From Microbacterium hydrothermale (GTDB lineage: Bacteria > Actinomycetota > Actinomycetes > Actinomycetales > Microbacteriaceae): 64,000 nucleotides of DNA. The DNA lies in NCBI RefSeq assembly GCF_004854025.1, contig NZ_STGM01000002.1:186001-250000 (forward strand). The letters run 5' to 3'. Each line of letters opens with the position of its first letter. Positions within the stretch are counted from its first letter, which is position 1. The notes under the pieces are model-generated. The model saw only the letters and a list, made by a program, of their open reading frames with translations, ran no database searches and was not told where the DNA came from. The position numbers and the translations under genes are program-made. Of this stretch, positions 8,468 to 17,619 are shown in pieces.

Positions 8468-9397
8468 TCAGTCCCTCGCCTTCTGGTGGCGGACATAGAG
8501 CACCGCGATGATCATCGACATCGCCAGCACCAGCACCGCCGAGGTGGATGCCATGGAGAAGTCGTACTTCGCGAACGCGAGCTTGTAGGTGAAGGTGCTG
8601 AGCATCTCGGTGACGTCGATGGGACCGCCGCCCGTGGTCAGCCAGATGAGGGCGAACTGCTGGGAGGTCCAGATGAGGTCGAGCAGCACGAGGCTGACGA
8701 TGATCGGACGCAGCTGCGGGACGGTGACGTTCCAGAACCGCTGCGCGGGGCTCGCCCCGTCGACGGTGGCGGCCTCGTACAGGTCGCTCGGGATGCCCTG
8801 CAGGCCCGCGAGCAGGCTGACCATGAAGAACGGGTAGCCGGCCCAGATGTTGATGAAGGTGACCGTGCCGAGGGCCAGCTGCGGCGACGCGAGCCACTCG
8901 ATGTTCGTGTTCAGGAGGAAGTTGACGATGCCGTTCGGGGCGAGCAGCATGCGCCACAGCACCGCGATGACGGCGACCGTGAACAGCCAGGGGAGCACGT
9001 AGAGGCCGCGGAACACGGCGCGGGGCACGGCGCCGATGAGCCGGCTGTTCAGCAGCATCGCGAAGGTGAGGCCCAGGACGAGGTGAGCGGCGACGCTGGT
9101 CAACGTGAAGAAGAGGGTGTTGCCCGTGGCCTTCCAGAAGCCCGGGTCGGTGAGGATCGCGACGTAGTTGTCTACGCCCACCAGGTCGGGGCTCTTGTTC
9201 AGGATGACGTTGTCCTGGAACGAGTAGCCGATGACCATGACGATCGGGACGATCATCAGGACGAACAGCAGGATCAGGGTGGGCGACAGGAAGACGTACG
9301 CCTCGCCGGCCTTGCGGAGCTGGCGGGTGCGGCGCGAGGCGGGTCGTCCGGTGACGATCACCTCGGTGTCGGGGGGAGTGAGAGTGCGCATGGTCAT
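8468..9397 (-). CDS. Sugar ABC transporter permease (MalF type)
   Basis: A 309-residue permease with six predicted helices and the EAA loop LYEAATVDGASPAQRFWNVT. The start ATG at 9397 has GAAAG nine bases upstream; another ATG six bases further in is possible, and the frame extends to 9433 without good reason to use it. It pairs with the permease that follows. It is separated from the binding-protein gene by a strong hairpin (9418-9457), which would lower its expression relative to that gene. Confidence 0.9.
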   Translation of the reverse strand: MTMRTLTPPDTEVIVTGRPASRRTRQLRKAGEAYVFLSPTLILLFVLMIVPIVMVIGYSFQDNVILNKSPDLVGVDNYVAILTDPGFWKATGNTLFFTLTSVAAHLVLGLTFAMLLNSRLIGAVPRAVFRGLYVLPWLFTVAVIAVLWRMLLAPNGIVNFLLNTNIEWLASPQLALGTVTFINIWAGYPFFMVSLLAGLQGIPSDLYEAATVDGASPAQRFWNVTVPQLRPIIVSLVLLDLIWTSQQFALIWLTTGGGPIDVTEMLSTFTYKLAFAKYDFSMASTSAVLVLAMSMIIAVLYVRHQKARD

Positions 9398-9417
9398 GGT
9401 GTGCGGCTTTCGATGAG

Positions 9418-9457
9418 CGGGATGCCGCACCACCCGCGCGGGCGGTGCGGCATCCCG
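9418..9457 (-). terminator. Intercistronic hairpin between binding-protein and permease genes
   Basis: Two 20-base arms (9418-9437 and 9438-9457) match with one mismatch. Each contains GGGATGCCGCACC or its complement. The hairpin lies 13 bases after the binding-protein stop and about 20 bases before the permease start. Such hairpins commonly stabilise the upstream message or act as partial terminators, so that the binding protein is made in excess. Confidence 0.7.
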
Positions 9458-9470
9458 GATCAGGGTCGGA

Positions 9471-10763
9471 TCAGAACTCCGACGTCCATTCGTCCTGCGA
9501 CTTCTTCAGCGCGTCGCTCATGGACTGCTGACCGTCGAGCGCGGACTGGAACTGCTCGCCGAACTGGCGCATGAGCTCCTCGGCGACGGGGAGACCGGTG
9601 AATTCGTTCGCCGGGTATCCCTTCTTGTAGATGTCGAAGGCCGTCTTGAACAGCTCGTCGTCCTCGACGAAGGTGGGCACGCTCTCGGTGTTGCCCGGGA
9701 AGGCCTTCGCCATCGTCGACAGCTCGCTGTTGACGTCCTTGCTCATGAGGAACTGCACGAGCTTGAAGGCGGCATCCTTGTGCTCGGAGTTCTCGGCCAC
9801 GCCGATGCCCCACGAGGCGTAGGGGATGCCGCGTTCGCCGGAGAAGCCGTCCTCGGCCGGGATGGCCGAGATCGAGAACTTCAGGTCGGGGTTGGACTCG
9901 CGGATCAGGTTGATGTGCGCGAGCGAGTCGATCATCATCCCGACGCGGCCGTTGGTGAACTCCTCGACCTTGTCCTGCTCCTTCATGGTGAAGGATCCGG
10001 GGGCGATGACGCCGTCGTCCCAGAGCTGCTGGATGTAGTCGGTCGCCGACGAGACGTCGGAGTTGGTCAGGTCGGGTTGGCCGTCCTTCAGCATCGATCC
10101 GCCCGAGGCCCAGACCCACGACATGACGTCGTTCTGGACGCCGTTCGGGGCCTCGAGCGAGAGCGGGAGAACCCAGCCCGAGACGTCGCCGCCGAGCGCC
10201 TTGATCTTCTTCGCCGCGTCGGCGAACTCGGTGCGCGTCGACGGCGGGGCCGAGACGCCCGCCTGCGAGAGGAGGCCGTCGTTGGTGAACATCGGGTAGA
10301 CGAAGTTCACGACCGGGATCATGTAGGTGCTGCCGTCGACCTTGATCTGGCTGGCGAGCTGGCTCTCGTCGTATCCGGAGTCGCTCATGAGCTTCGACAG
10401 GTCGGCGATGACGCCCTGCTTGGCGAAGTCGCTGACCCAGGCGCCGTCGAGGCCGACGACGTCGGGCATCGTCCCCGAGGCGGCTCCGGCGAAGAGCTGC
10501 TCCTTCGTCGACGCGTAGGGTCCGCTCACCAGATCGACCTTGATGCCGGGGTTCTCCTGCTCGAACTGGTCCATGAGACCGCGGAACTGGCCGTCGCCGA
10601 GCTCCGGCTCCCACCACTGCGCGAACTCGATCGTGACGTCCCCGTCGGCCGAGGTGGCCGAGGTGTTCGACGAGCACCCCGCCATGGCCAGGAGGGTCGT
10701 GGCCGCTGCTGCGACACCGACGAGCTTGATGGCGTTCCGACGCCGGCGCCCGCTGTTGTCCAT
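9471..10763 (-). CDS. Sugar ABC transporter substrate-binding lipoprotein
   Basis: A 430-residue extracellular solute-binding protein of family 1. The start ATG at 10763 is supported by GAGGAG 6 bases upstream. The N-terminus has basic residues (NSGRRRRN), a hydrophobic stretch and the lipobox LAMAGC, so it is lipid-anchored. The mature part has the two-lobe pattern of carbohydrate binders (EFAQWWEPELGDGQF early; GVAENSEHKDAAFKLVQFLM late). It heads the operon and is followed by a hairpin. It captures the sugar for the two permeases; which sugar is unknown. Confidence 0.9.
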   Translation of the reverse strand: MDNSGRRRRNAIKLVGVAAAATTLLAMAGCSSNTSATSADGDVTIEFAQWWEPELGDGQFRGLMDQFEQENPGIKVDLVSGPYASTKEQLFAGAASGTMPDVVGLDGAWVSDFAKQGVIADLSKLMSDSGYDESQLASQIKVDGSTYMIPVVNFVYPMFTNDGLLSQAGVSAPPSTRTEFADAAKKIKALGGDVSGWVLPLSLEAPNGVQNDVMSWVWASGGSMLKDGQPDLTNSDVSSATDYIQQLWDDGVIAPGSFTMKEQDKVEEFTNGRVGMMIDSLAHINLIRESNPDLKFSISAIPAEDGFSGERGIPYASWGIGVAENSEHKDAAFKLVQFLMSKDVNSELSTMAKAFPGNTESVPTFVEDDELFKTAFDIYKKGYPANEFTGLPVAEELMRQFGEQFQSALDGQQSMSDALKKSQDEWTSEF

Positions 10764-10794
10764 CGTTTCTCCTCGTTGAGATCTGCTGCATTTC

Positions 10795-10951
10795 GCGCTG
10801 TTCTGCGCGTTCTTGCGTCTTTCAGCATGAGTATGCGCTGTCTTGCGGGGTCGGTCAAGGTTCCGATGCAGATTCGTGACAATTGCGGCATCCAAGCGCA
10901 GGAAATCCGGCGGAACTACGGGCTTTCCTGCTGTTCCTTGCTGTTTTCGGA
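10795..10951. promoter_or_regulatory. Repeated 13-mers upstream of the sugar operon and deoR (candidate DeoR sites)
   Basis: GCGCTGTTCTGCG (10795-10807) and GCGCTGTCTTGCG (10835-10847) lie exactly 40 bases, about four helical turns, apart. Two looser copies follow, TGCTGTTCCTTGC (10929-10941) and TGCTGTTTTCGGA (10939-10951), nearer deoR. Multiple direct repeats spaced by whole helical turns are usual for DeoR-type repressors, which can loop DNA. The region is between the divergent binding-protein and deoR genes and must hold both promoters; I see no convincing -35/-10 pair. Confidence 0.45.
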
Positions 10952-10996
10952 TGAATTCTGCGGATTCCGTTGCCGTGCTGTGCTAGAGATGACCGC

Positions 10997-11803
10997 ATGG
11001 ACGCATCCACAGCCACGACGAAGAGGCGGTTGCCGGCCGGCCGCAAGGCGGAGCTCGCCGCGTACGTCGCCGACTCCGGGCAGGTCACCGTGGTCGACCT
11101 CGCCTCGCACTTCGGCGTCTCGATCGACACGGTGCGCCGCGACCTCGATCAGCTCGACCGCGAGGGCATCGTCGTCCGCACCCACGGCGGCGCGGTGAGC
11201 GCCATGTCCGTCCCCGGACGGGACCGCGGGCTGGACGTGCGATCGCAGATGCAGATCGCCGAGAAGGAGCGCATCGCCGCGCTCGCGGTCGACCTCGTCG
11301 AGGACGGGTCGGTGCTCATGCTCAACGCGGGCACGACCACGCTCGCCGTCGCCCGCGCACTGCGCAACCACCGCGACCTGACGATCGCGACGAACAATCT
11401 GCGCATCCCCGCCGAGATCTCGCCGTCGGCGTTCCGCGACCTGTTCATCTTCGGGGGCGCCGTCCGCACCATCACGCAGGCGACCACGGGACCGGTGACC
11501 CTGGCCACCAACTCCCACGCCCCCGATGTCGACATCCGCGCCGACTACGCGCTCATCGCGGTCGGCGCCGTGGACGCGTCCGGGTTCTCCACGAGCAACC
11601 TGGGCGACGCGACGATGATGACCGAGATGATCCAGAAGGCCGATCGCATCGCGATCCTGGCCGACTCGACCAAGCTCGACCGTCGCCTGTTCGCCCAGAT
11701 CGCCCCGCTCGAGAAGGCCGACTACCTCATCACGGACGCTCCTCCCTCCCGCGACCTGGCCGCCGCCCTCGCCGAGGCGGGGGTCACGGTCCTCACCCCC
11801 TGA
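10997..11803 (+). CDS. DeoR-family sugar-operon repressor
   Basis: A 268-residue regulator. Residues about 15-70 form the DeoR HTH: VVDLASHFGVSIDTVRRDLD followed by the HGGAV turn. The rest is a DeoRC sugar-phosphate sensor domain with NAGTTT and a GAVDASGFST stretch. The start ATG at 10997 is preferred over an upstream in-frame start at 10970. It is divergent from the sugar operon and probably represses it until a phosphorylated intermediate made by the linked kinase accumulates. The ligand is inferred from the family. Confidence 0.9.
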   Translation: MDASTATTKRRLPAGRKAELAAYVADSGQVTVVDLASHFGVSIDTVRRDLDQLDREGIVVRTHGGAVSAMSVPGRDRGLDVRSQMQIAEKERIAALAVDLVEDGSVLMLNAGTTTLAVARALRNHRDLTIATNNLRIPAEISPSAFRDLFIFGGAVRTITQATTGPVTLATNSHAPDVDIRADYALIAVGAVDASGFSTSNLGDATMMTEMIQKADRIAILADSTKLDRRLFAQIAPLEKADYLITDAPPSRDLAAALAEAGVTVLTP

Positions 11804-12051
11804 GAACCGAGGGCGTGCGGGCGGAGAGAACAACGCCCGCAGCGAGGCGACTCCTCCCCGCCTTCGGGGTGAGTTCAAGAGCGAATCCTCCAGCGGCGCC
11901 GCAGCGTGCGGCGTCCCGGCCTCCGGCGGCCGGTCGCGGCGGGGGCGACGACACCCCGCCTCCCTCGATCGCGGCGCGATCTCGAGCCCTCCCGGCGCAG
12001 CGTGTGATGAGCGTGCACACCCCTCATCCGCGGCATCGCTTAGGAGTTCCC

Positions 12052-12708
12052 GTGACCTCATCCACCCCCGCCCCGTCCGCGCGACGACGCCGTCGGCTCG
12101 CCCTGCCCGTCGTCCTCGCCGGGAGCCTCGCCTCGCTGATCCTGGCGCTCGGCCTCTCCCCGACGGTGGCCGCGTTCACGGCCTCCATCCAGAACACCGT
12201 CGACACCGCCGGGGCCGGCTCGCTCACGATGCGCGAGACCGATTCGGCGGGCACGACGGTCTGCAACAGCACGGACGGCGGATCGGTGTCGACGAACTCC
12301 GCCACCTGCTCGACGATCAACAAGTACGGCGGCAACGTCACGATGACGCCCGGCCAGACCGTGACCACGAGCGTCAACATCACCAACACGGGATCGGTGA
12401 AGGCCACGGCCTTCTCGCTGACGCCCGGCACCTGCACCCAGGCGGCGAGCGCCACCAGTCACGGCACCGCGAGCGACCTCTGCTCGCAGATGACCGTCGC
12501 GATCACCTCGGGGTCGTCGACGCTCTACTCCGGCACGCTCGCGGGTCTCACCGCCTCGATCGACGTGCTGAACAAGATCGGCTCGACCGGCGTCACCGCG
12601 GGGACCACGATCCCCGTGTCGTTCGCCGTGACGCTCCCGTCCTCCATCGGCGGCACCTACTCGAACCTCCAGGTCTCGCAGGTGCTCACCTGGACCTTCA
12701 CGTCGTGA
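12052..12708 (+). CDS. TasA/camelysin-like secreted protein (SipW-type substrate)
   Basis: A 218-residue exported protein. The GTG at 12052 follows TAGGAG by 5 bases and places a short Ser/Pro run and ARRRRR directly before a hydrophobic segment ending PTVAAFTASIQNTVDTAGAG. That junction is characteristic of TasA/camelysin-like proteins cleaved by SipW-type peptidases. The mature domain is Thr/Ser-rich beta-sandwich sequence (VTTSVNITNTGSVKATAF), usual in these fibre or matrix proteins. A SipW-type peptidase gene follows 16 bases later. An in-frame ATG at 12007 is the alternative start. The 248 bases upstream show no other gene. Confidence 0.75.
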   Translation: MTSSTPAPSARRRRRLALPVVLAGSLASLILALGLSPTVAAFTASIQNTVDTAGAGSLTMRETDSAGTTVCNSTDGGSVSTNSATCSTINKYGGNVTMTPGQTVTTSVNITNTGSVKATAFSLTPGTCTQAASATSHGTASDLCSQMTVAITSGSSTLYSGTLAGLTASIDVLNKIGSTGVTAGTTIPVSFAVTLPSSIGGTYSNLQVSQVLTWTFTS

Positions 12709-12724
12709 TCCCCCGCGCGAGCGC

Positions 12725-14431
12725 GTGAGCGGACTTCCCGACGCACCCCGCCCTCGCGCGCGACGTCGAGCCGCCCTCATCGCCGCGGTCGCGATCGCCG
12801 TCCTGGCCATCGCGACCGCGGTCGTCGGCGTCGCCGGGGGCCTTCGGGCCTTCGTCGTCGAGACGCCGAGCATGGCCGAGGCGGCTCCGGTGGGCTCGCT
12901 CGTGGTGGTGCGCCCGTCCGCGGACTACGCCGTCGGCGACGTGATCACCTTCGAGGTCGACGGGCGCACCGTCACCCACCGTCTCGTCGCGGAGCACGAC
13001 GGCGTCCTGCGCACGCGGGGCGATCTGAACGGCGCCGACGACGCCTGGGCCCTCTCGGCCGACCAGGTCGTCGGCTCGGCGATCGCCATCGTCCCCGGCA
13101 TCGGGTTCCTCGCCCTGGCGGCGCCGTGGCTGCTGCTCGGCGCGGCCGTCGTCGAGGTCGTCGCCCGCCTCCGCCGCGGGCGCGCGTCGTGGTCCTGGGC
13201 GGTGCGGCTCACCGGATGGGCGGTGACGCTCACCGCGGTCACGCTCTGGCTGCGCCCCTGGTTCAACCTGCGCCTGCTGGACTTCCGGGCCGCCGACGCG
13301 GGCGCCGGAGCACTCATGAACGTCGTCAACACCGGCATCCTGCCGGTGCTGGCCGGATCCACCCGACTGACGAGCGGTCAGCACGCCGTGGTCCTCACCA
13401 CCGACCAGCTGCCCTCGGGCCTGTTCTCGCTGACGGCGGTCCCCGACCCCGATCTGGTGACCCGCGTCGTGCTGTGCCTGCTGTGCCTGACGCCCTTCCT
13501 CGCCTCCCTCGCGATCCGCCCCGACGACGATCCCCCGCCCGACGGGCGTCGAGAGCGCCCCGACCGCCGCGCGCGGACCGTGCTGCTCCCCCTGACGCTG
13601 CTCACCATCCTCGCGGTGATCGCGCTGACCACCCTGTCGACCTCCGGAGCCGTCTTCTCGGCGTCGGTGAGGAACACGGCCGACACCGCGGGAGTCGCGC
13701 CGCGCACCTGCCGCGACGCCGTCTCGCGCGTGGCGACCCCGGTACCGGCCGACGTCTACGCCGCGTACGCCATGGGCGGCACGACCGGCACCGGCGAGAC
13801 CGACATCTCGGGCAACGGCCGCACCGGGACGTGGTCGCTGCCGCCCGTGACGACGGCCTCGATCGGATGCCGGCACGACGTCCCCGCCCGATCCACCCGG
13901 TTCAGCGGCTCGCAGTGCCTCCTCGTCCCCAATCCCGTGAATGACCCCGAATCGTTCTCGCTCGAGGTCTGGTTCTCCACGACCACCCGTCCCAGCGGCA
14001 AGATCGCCGGGTTCGGCAACGGAAACGGGATCGCCCTCGACCCCGACTACTGGGACCGCCACATCTACCTGGACACGGCCGGCCGAGTCGTGTTCGGCAC
14101 CTTCCCGAACTACTTCATGTCCATCGTCACCCCTCCCGGTCGCTCCTACGCCGACGGGGCCTGGCATGCCGTCGTCGCGACGCTCTCGGCCCAGGGCACC
14201 GCTCTCTACGTGGACGGCGTGCTGGTGGGCAGCGATCCCTCGACCAGCGCTCAGAACTATGTCGGGTACTGGCGGTTCGGGTGCGGGCGACTCACGTACT
14301 GGCCGGATGCGGGTCTCTCCGTTCTTCCCCCGCCGACCAACTTCGTCGGCAACCTGCAGTACGGCGCCGTCTACACGCGAGCCCTCACGCCCGCCGAAGT
14401 GCAGTCGCACTACCAGGCCGGGGCCTGGTGA
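12725..14431 (+). CDS. SipW-type signal peptidase fused to a TasA-like segment and a LamG domain
   Basis: A 568-residue membrane protein from GTG 12725. Residues about 16-115 are a SipW/archaeal-type signal peptidase: membrane segment, ETPSM with the nucleophile Ser49, VTHRLV with His85 in place of the bacterial Lys, and RGDLNGADD supplying Asp. Further hydrophobic segments follow around 118-175 and 250-270. A last one ends at SGAVFSASVRNTADTAG (about residues 304-320), which copies the cleavage junction of the preceding TasA-like protein. The C-terminal 160 residues form a concanavalin/LamG domain (SFSLEVWFST, DGAWHAVVATL, LYVDGVLVG). It may therefore process itself as well as its neighbour, releasing LamG outside the cell. 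That is inference from the repeated motif. Confidence 0.8.
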   Translation: MSGLPDAPRPRARRRAALIAAVAIAVLAIATAVVGVAGGLRAFVVETPSMAEAAPVGSLVVVRPSADYAVGDVITFEVDGRTVTHRLVAEHDGVLRTRGDLNGADDAWALSADQVVGSAIAIVPGIGFLALAAPWLLLGAAVVEVVARLRRGRASWSWAVRLTGWAVTLTAVTLWLRPWFNLRLLDFRAADAGAGALMNVVNTGILPVLAGSTRLTSGQHAVVLTTDQLPSGLFSLTAVPDPDLVTRVVLCLLCLTPFLASLAIRPDDDPPPDGRRERPDRRARTVLLPLTLLTILAVIALTTLSTSGAVFSASVRNTADTAGVAPRTCRDAVSRVATPVPADVYAAYAMGGTTGTGETDISGNGRTGTWSLPPVTTASIGCRHDVPARSTRFSGSQCLLVPNPVNDPESFSLEVWFSTTTRPSGKIAGFGNGNGIALDPDYWDRHIYLDTAGRVVFGTFPNYFMSIVTPPGRSYADGAWHAVVATLSAQGTALYVDGVLVGSDPSTSAQNYVGYWRFGCGRLTYWPDAGLSVLPPPTNFVGNLQYGAVYTRALTPAEVQSHYQAGAW

Positions 14432-14433
14432 GG

Positions 14434-14468
14434 CGCCGGTGGGCGTCGCTTGCGCGCGCCCACCGGCG
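14434..14468. terminator. Bidirectional terminator between convergent genes
   Basis: CGCCGGTGGGCG (14434-14445) and CGCCCACCGGCG (14457-14468) form a perfect 12-base stem with an 11-base loop. It starts 3 bases after the LamG-fusion stop and ends 6 bases before the APC permease stop, so it can serve both strands. There is no T run, as is usual in high-GC actinomycetes. Confidence 0.65.
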
Positions 14469-14473
14469 ACCGC

Positions 14474-15829
14474 TCAGGCGATCACCCGCTCCGGAGCCGG
14501 GGCCTCGTCGTCGAACTCCACCTCGGGCGGGCGACGGCGGAAGCCGCGGGTGAGCACGGCGAGCCAGACGATGCCGACGCCGATCCACACCAGCCCGACC
14601 GTGAGGGCCAGCGGCGACAGGCTGAACCACAGCCAGGCGGTGAGGGCGAAGCCGAGGCCCGGGAGCACCCCGAACCGCACGATGGCCGCCGCCCCGCGGC
14701 GTCGCTCGTCGAAGAGGAAGTGCTTCACGACCGACAGGTTGACGAGCGAGAAGGCCGCGAGAGCCCCGAAGCTGATGAGCGAGGCGACCGTGTTGAGGTC
14801 GGCGAAGAGGGCGGCCAGCGACACGACGCCGACGAACAGCGCCGCACCGATCGGGGTCTGGTAACGGCGGCTCAGCCGGGCGAAGAAGCGCGGCAGCACC
14901 CCGTCGCGGCCCATCGCGAAGAGGATTCGCGAGACGCTCGCCTGCGAGGCCAGCGCCGCCGCGATGCAGCCCGCGATGTAGGCGACGAGGAAGAAGACCT
15001 CGAGCCAGCGACCGGCCGAGACCTCCATGATCTGGTTGGCCGCGGCATCCGGGTTCTCCAGATCCGCGACGTTCGGGATGACCAGGGTCGACACGTACGC
15101 GATGACCGTGAAGATGAGCCCGCCGATGACCGTCGTGAGGATGATCGCGCGGGGCACGGTGCGCTGCGCGTCGCGGGCCTCCTCGGAGAGCGTCGAGATG
15201 GCGTCGAAGCCGAGGAACGACAGGGCGAGCATCGCGGCACCGGCGAGAAGACCGGGGAAGGTCAGACCGGCGTCGTACAGCGGCTGCAGGAGCGAGACGC
15301 CGGGGTTCTGCAGCACGTGCAGCACCGCGCACACGACGAAGACGGCGGCGAAGACGAGCTGCAGGCCGACGAGCACGAGGTTGGCGTTGCGCACGACGGT
15401 GATGCCGACGATGTTCAGTCCCGTGATCAGGAGCACGCCCGCGAGGGCGAACACCCAGGGCGGGATGCCGGGGAGCTGGGCGTTGAGGTAGATGCCCATC
15501 AGCACGTAGTTGATGAGCGGGAGCAGCAGGTAGTCGATCATGAGCGACCACCCGGTCAGGAAGCCGACGTGTCCCCCGAACGCGCGGCGGGCGTACGTGT
15601 AGGCGCTGCCCGCGCGGGGGAAGGCCTTCACGAGCGCGGCGTAGCTGAAGGCGGTGAAGAGCATCGCCACGAGCGTGACGAGGTAGGCCGTCGGCACGTG
15701 ACCGCCGGTGGTGACGGCGACGAGACCGTACGTGGTGAACACGGTGAGGGGCACCATGTAGGCCAGGCCGAAGATGACGAGGGAGGGCACTCCCATCACT
15801 CGCCGCAGCGAGGTGTCGGTTGCGGACAT
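14474..15829 (-). CDS. APC-superfamily amino acid/amine permease
   Basis: A 451-residue transporter with about 12 membrane segments. The APC signature sits near the N-terminus: VMGVPSLVIFGLAYMVPLTV, then FPRAGSAYTYARRAFG in helix 3 and FLGFDAISTLSEEARDAQRT near helix 6-7. The start ATG at 15829 lies 17 bases after the amidohydrolase stop, so the two genes form one operon controlled from the palindrome at 17477. It probably imports the amine or amino acid used by this catabolic region. Substrate is not readable. Confidence 0.85.
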   Translation of the reverse strand: MSATDTSLRRVMGVPSLVIFGLAYMVPLTVFTTYGLVAVTTGGHVPTAYLVTLVAMLFTAFSYAALVKAFPRAGSAYTYARRAFGGHVGFLTGWSLMIDYLLLPLINYVLMGIYLNAQLPGIPPWVFALAGVLLITGLNIVGITVVRNANLVLVGLQLVFAAVFVVCAVLHVLQNPGVSLLQPLYDAGLTFPGLLAGAAMLALSFLGFDAISTLSEEARDAQRTVPRAIILTTVIGGLIFTVIAYVSTLVIPNVADLENPDAAANQIMEVSAGRWLEVFFLVAYIAGCIAAALASQASVSRILFAMGRDGVLPRFFARLSRRYQTPIGAALFVGVVSLAALFADLNTVASLISFGALAAFSLVNLSVVKHFLFDERRRGAAAIVRFGVLPGLGFALTAWLWFSLSPLALTVGLVWIGVGIVWLAVLTRGFRRRPPEVEFDDEAPAPERVIA

Positions 15830-15846
15830 CGGGTTCCTGTTCGGGA

Positions 15847-17448
15847 TCAGTGGGCGGCCGTCGCGGCGACGTCGCGGAAGGTGCGGATGCCGCGTCGCCA
15901 CGTGCCCCGGATGCGGGCGTCGGCGATGCGGTCGGCGGGGCCGCTGCGGATGTCGCGGTCGAGCCAGACGAGGTCGGCGATCATGCCGGGACGCAGGGTG
16001 CCGCGGCTATCGTGATCGCCGGCCTGGAGGGCCACGCCGCTCGTGGCGGCGTCGATGGCGTCGGAGAGGGTGAGTCGTTCCTCGGGCTGCCAGCCGCCGG
16101 CGGGGAGCCCGTCGGGGTCCTGGCGGGTGACGGCGGTGCGCAGGCCCGCGAGGACGTCGGGAGAGGTGACGGGCCAGTCGCTGCCGAAGCTCAGGCGGGC
16201 CCCGGCGTCGTGGGCCGCCCGCATGCGGTACTGGCGTTCGCGGTGCGGTCCCAGCCGCGGCAGGGTCAGCTCGGTCATCACGGCGTCGGCCATCGCCCAC
16301 TGGGGCTGGAAGCAGAAGCCGACGTCGAGGTCGCGCAGGCGCGGCAGGTCGGCGGGGTCGACGACCTGCGCGTGGGCGATGGTCAACCGCCGGCCGCGGC
16401 GGAGGCTGTCGCGGATGCCCTCGGCCGCGTCGATCGCGGCGCGCACGGCGGCGTCGCCGATGGCGTGCAGGTGCACGTCGAAGCCCGCCGCGTCGCACTG
16501 CGCCACGGCCGCGGCCAGCTCCGCGGGTCGCCAGTTCGGCAGGCCGCGGGTGCGGGCGTCGTGGTAGCACTCGAGCAGGTGGGCGGTGTGGTTCTCGAGG
16601 ATGCCGTCGACGAAGAACTTCACCGTCCGGCAGGTCAGACCGGGTTCGGCCGAGATCCGCGCGGCGAGGCGACGCATCTCGTCCACCTGGGCGGGCCAGC
16701 GGGTGGGGTCGGCGCGCAGCGCGAGGTCGACGTCGACGGCGAGTCGCCCGGCGCGGGCGGCCGCGATCCAGGCGGGGACGTCGTGCGGCTCGGTCCACGC
16801 CTCCTGCACCCACGCGATGCCCTGCGCCGCGAGGTGAGCGGTGGCCGCGGCGAGCGCCTCGACGTCGTCCTCCTCCGCGGGGCGCGGGGCGTGGTCGAGC
16901 ACGAGGTCGATGGCGGGTCGTTCGACGAGGGTGCCCGACGGCGACCCGTCGGCCCGCCGGACGATGCGGCCGAGCGCGGGGTCGGGGGTGTCGGCATCCA
17001 CTCCGGCCGCGCGCAGCGCCGCGGTGTTGACCCAGGCGGTGTGGTAATCCCAGGCGTGCAGAACGACGGGGCGATCGGGGGTCGCCGCATCCAGCCAGCG
17101 CGCGTCGAACAGGCCGCCCTCGACGATGGTGGCGTCGTAGCTGCCGCCGACGAGCCACGCGGCGTCGGACGCGGCCGCCCACGCGCGGACGCGGCCGACG
17201 ATCTCGTCGACGTCGGCGGCGTCGCGGAGCGCGGGTCCCGTGCGCTCGCGCCCGGCCAGGAGGGGGTGGGCGTGACCGTCGCGGAACGCGGGGAGCAGGA
17301 GCCCGCCCTCGAGGTCGACGTGCTCGGCCTCGGCGGGCACCGGATGCCGCGGTTCGGCGATGACGCCGTCGACGACCGCCAGCCGGTCGACGTCGGGTGA
17401 GCGTCCGTCGATCCGGATCGCGCCGCCCGTGAAGACGATGGCAGCCAT
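15847..17448 (-). CDS. YtcJ-like metal-dependent amidohydrolase
   Basis: A 533-residue amidohydrolase-family-3 enzyme. The start ATG at 17448 follows GAGGAGG by 5 bases. LLPAFRDGHAHP near residue 60 is the first metal-binding motif, LHAIGD and IAHAQ carry further His ligands, FGSDWPV supplies the final Asp, and GTLRPGMIADLVWLD closes the composite beta-sandwich domain. These enzymes hydrolyse C-N bonds in amides, N-acyl amino acids or ureido compounds. It is the first gene of an operon with the APC permease, under the TetR-type palindrome. The substrate is unknown. Confidence 0.85.
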   Translation of the reverse strand: MAAIVFTGGAIRIDGRSPDVDRLAVVDGVIAEPRHPVPAEAEHVDLEGGLLLPAFRDGHAHPLLAGRERTGPALRDAADVDEIVGRVRAWAAASDAAWLVGGSYDATIVEGGLFDARWLDAATPDRPVVLHAWDYHTAWVNTAALRAAGVDADTPDPALGRIVRRADGSPSGTLVERPAIDLVLDHAPRPAEEDDVEALAAATAHLAAQGIAWVQEAWTEPHDVPAWIAAARAGRLAVDVDLALRADPTRWPAQVDEMRRLAARISAEPGLTCRTVKFFVDGILENHTAHLLECYHDARTRGLPNWRPAELAAAVAQCDAAGFDVHLHAIGDAAVRAAIDAAEGIRDSLRRGRRLTIAHAQVVDPADLPRLRDLDVGFCFQPQWAMADAVMTELTLPRLGPHRERQYRMRAAHDAGARLSFGSDWPVTSPDVLAGLRTAVTRQDPDGLPAGGWQPEERLTLSDAIDAATSGVALQAGDHDSRGTLRPGMIADLVWLDRDIRSGPADRIADARIRGTWRRGIRTFRDVAATAAH

Positions 17449-17476
17449 GGAAACCTCCTCGAATCCCGGGCTGCGA

Positions 17477-17497
17477 GAAACATACAGCGTAGGTTTC
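17477..17497. promoter_or_regulatory. 21-base palindrome before the amidohydrolase operon (candidate TetR operator)
   Basis: GAAACATAC (17477-17485) and GTAGGTTTC (17489-17497), separated by AGC, are inverted repeats with one mismatch. The site is between the amidohydrolase and the divergent tetR gene and overlaps plausible -10 boxes (TANNNT on the minus strand). A close copy precedes the amidase gene at 19866. Size and symmetry fit a TetR-family dimer. Confidence 0.65.
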
Positions 17498-17619
17498 AAG
17501 AACGCTACGGCGTCTTCGCGCGCATCGTCGGCGGCGTCGACAACTCGTCACGAATGCCTTACACGGCCGAAACACGCCGCATCGCGTAGCGTGGTCGAAC
17601 CCCACCGAAAGGCCCCGCC

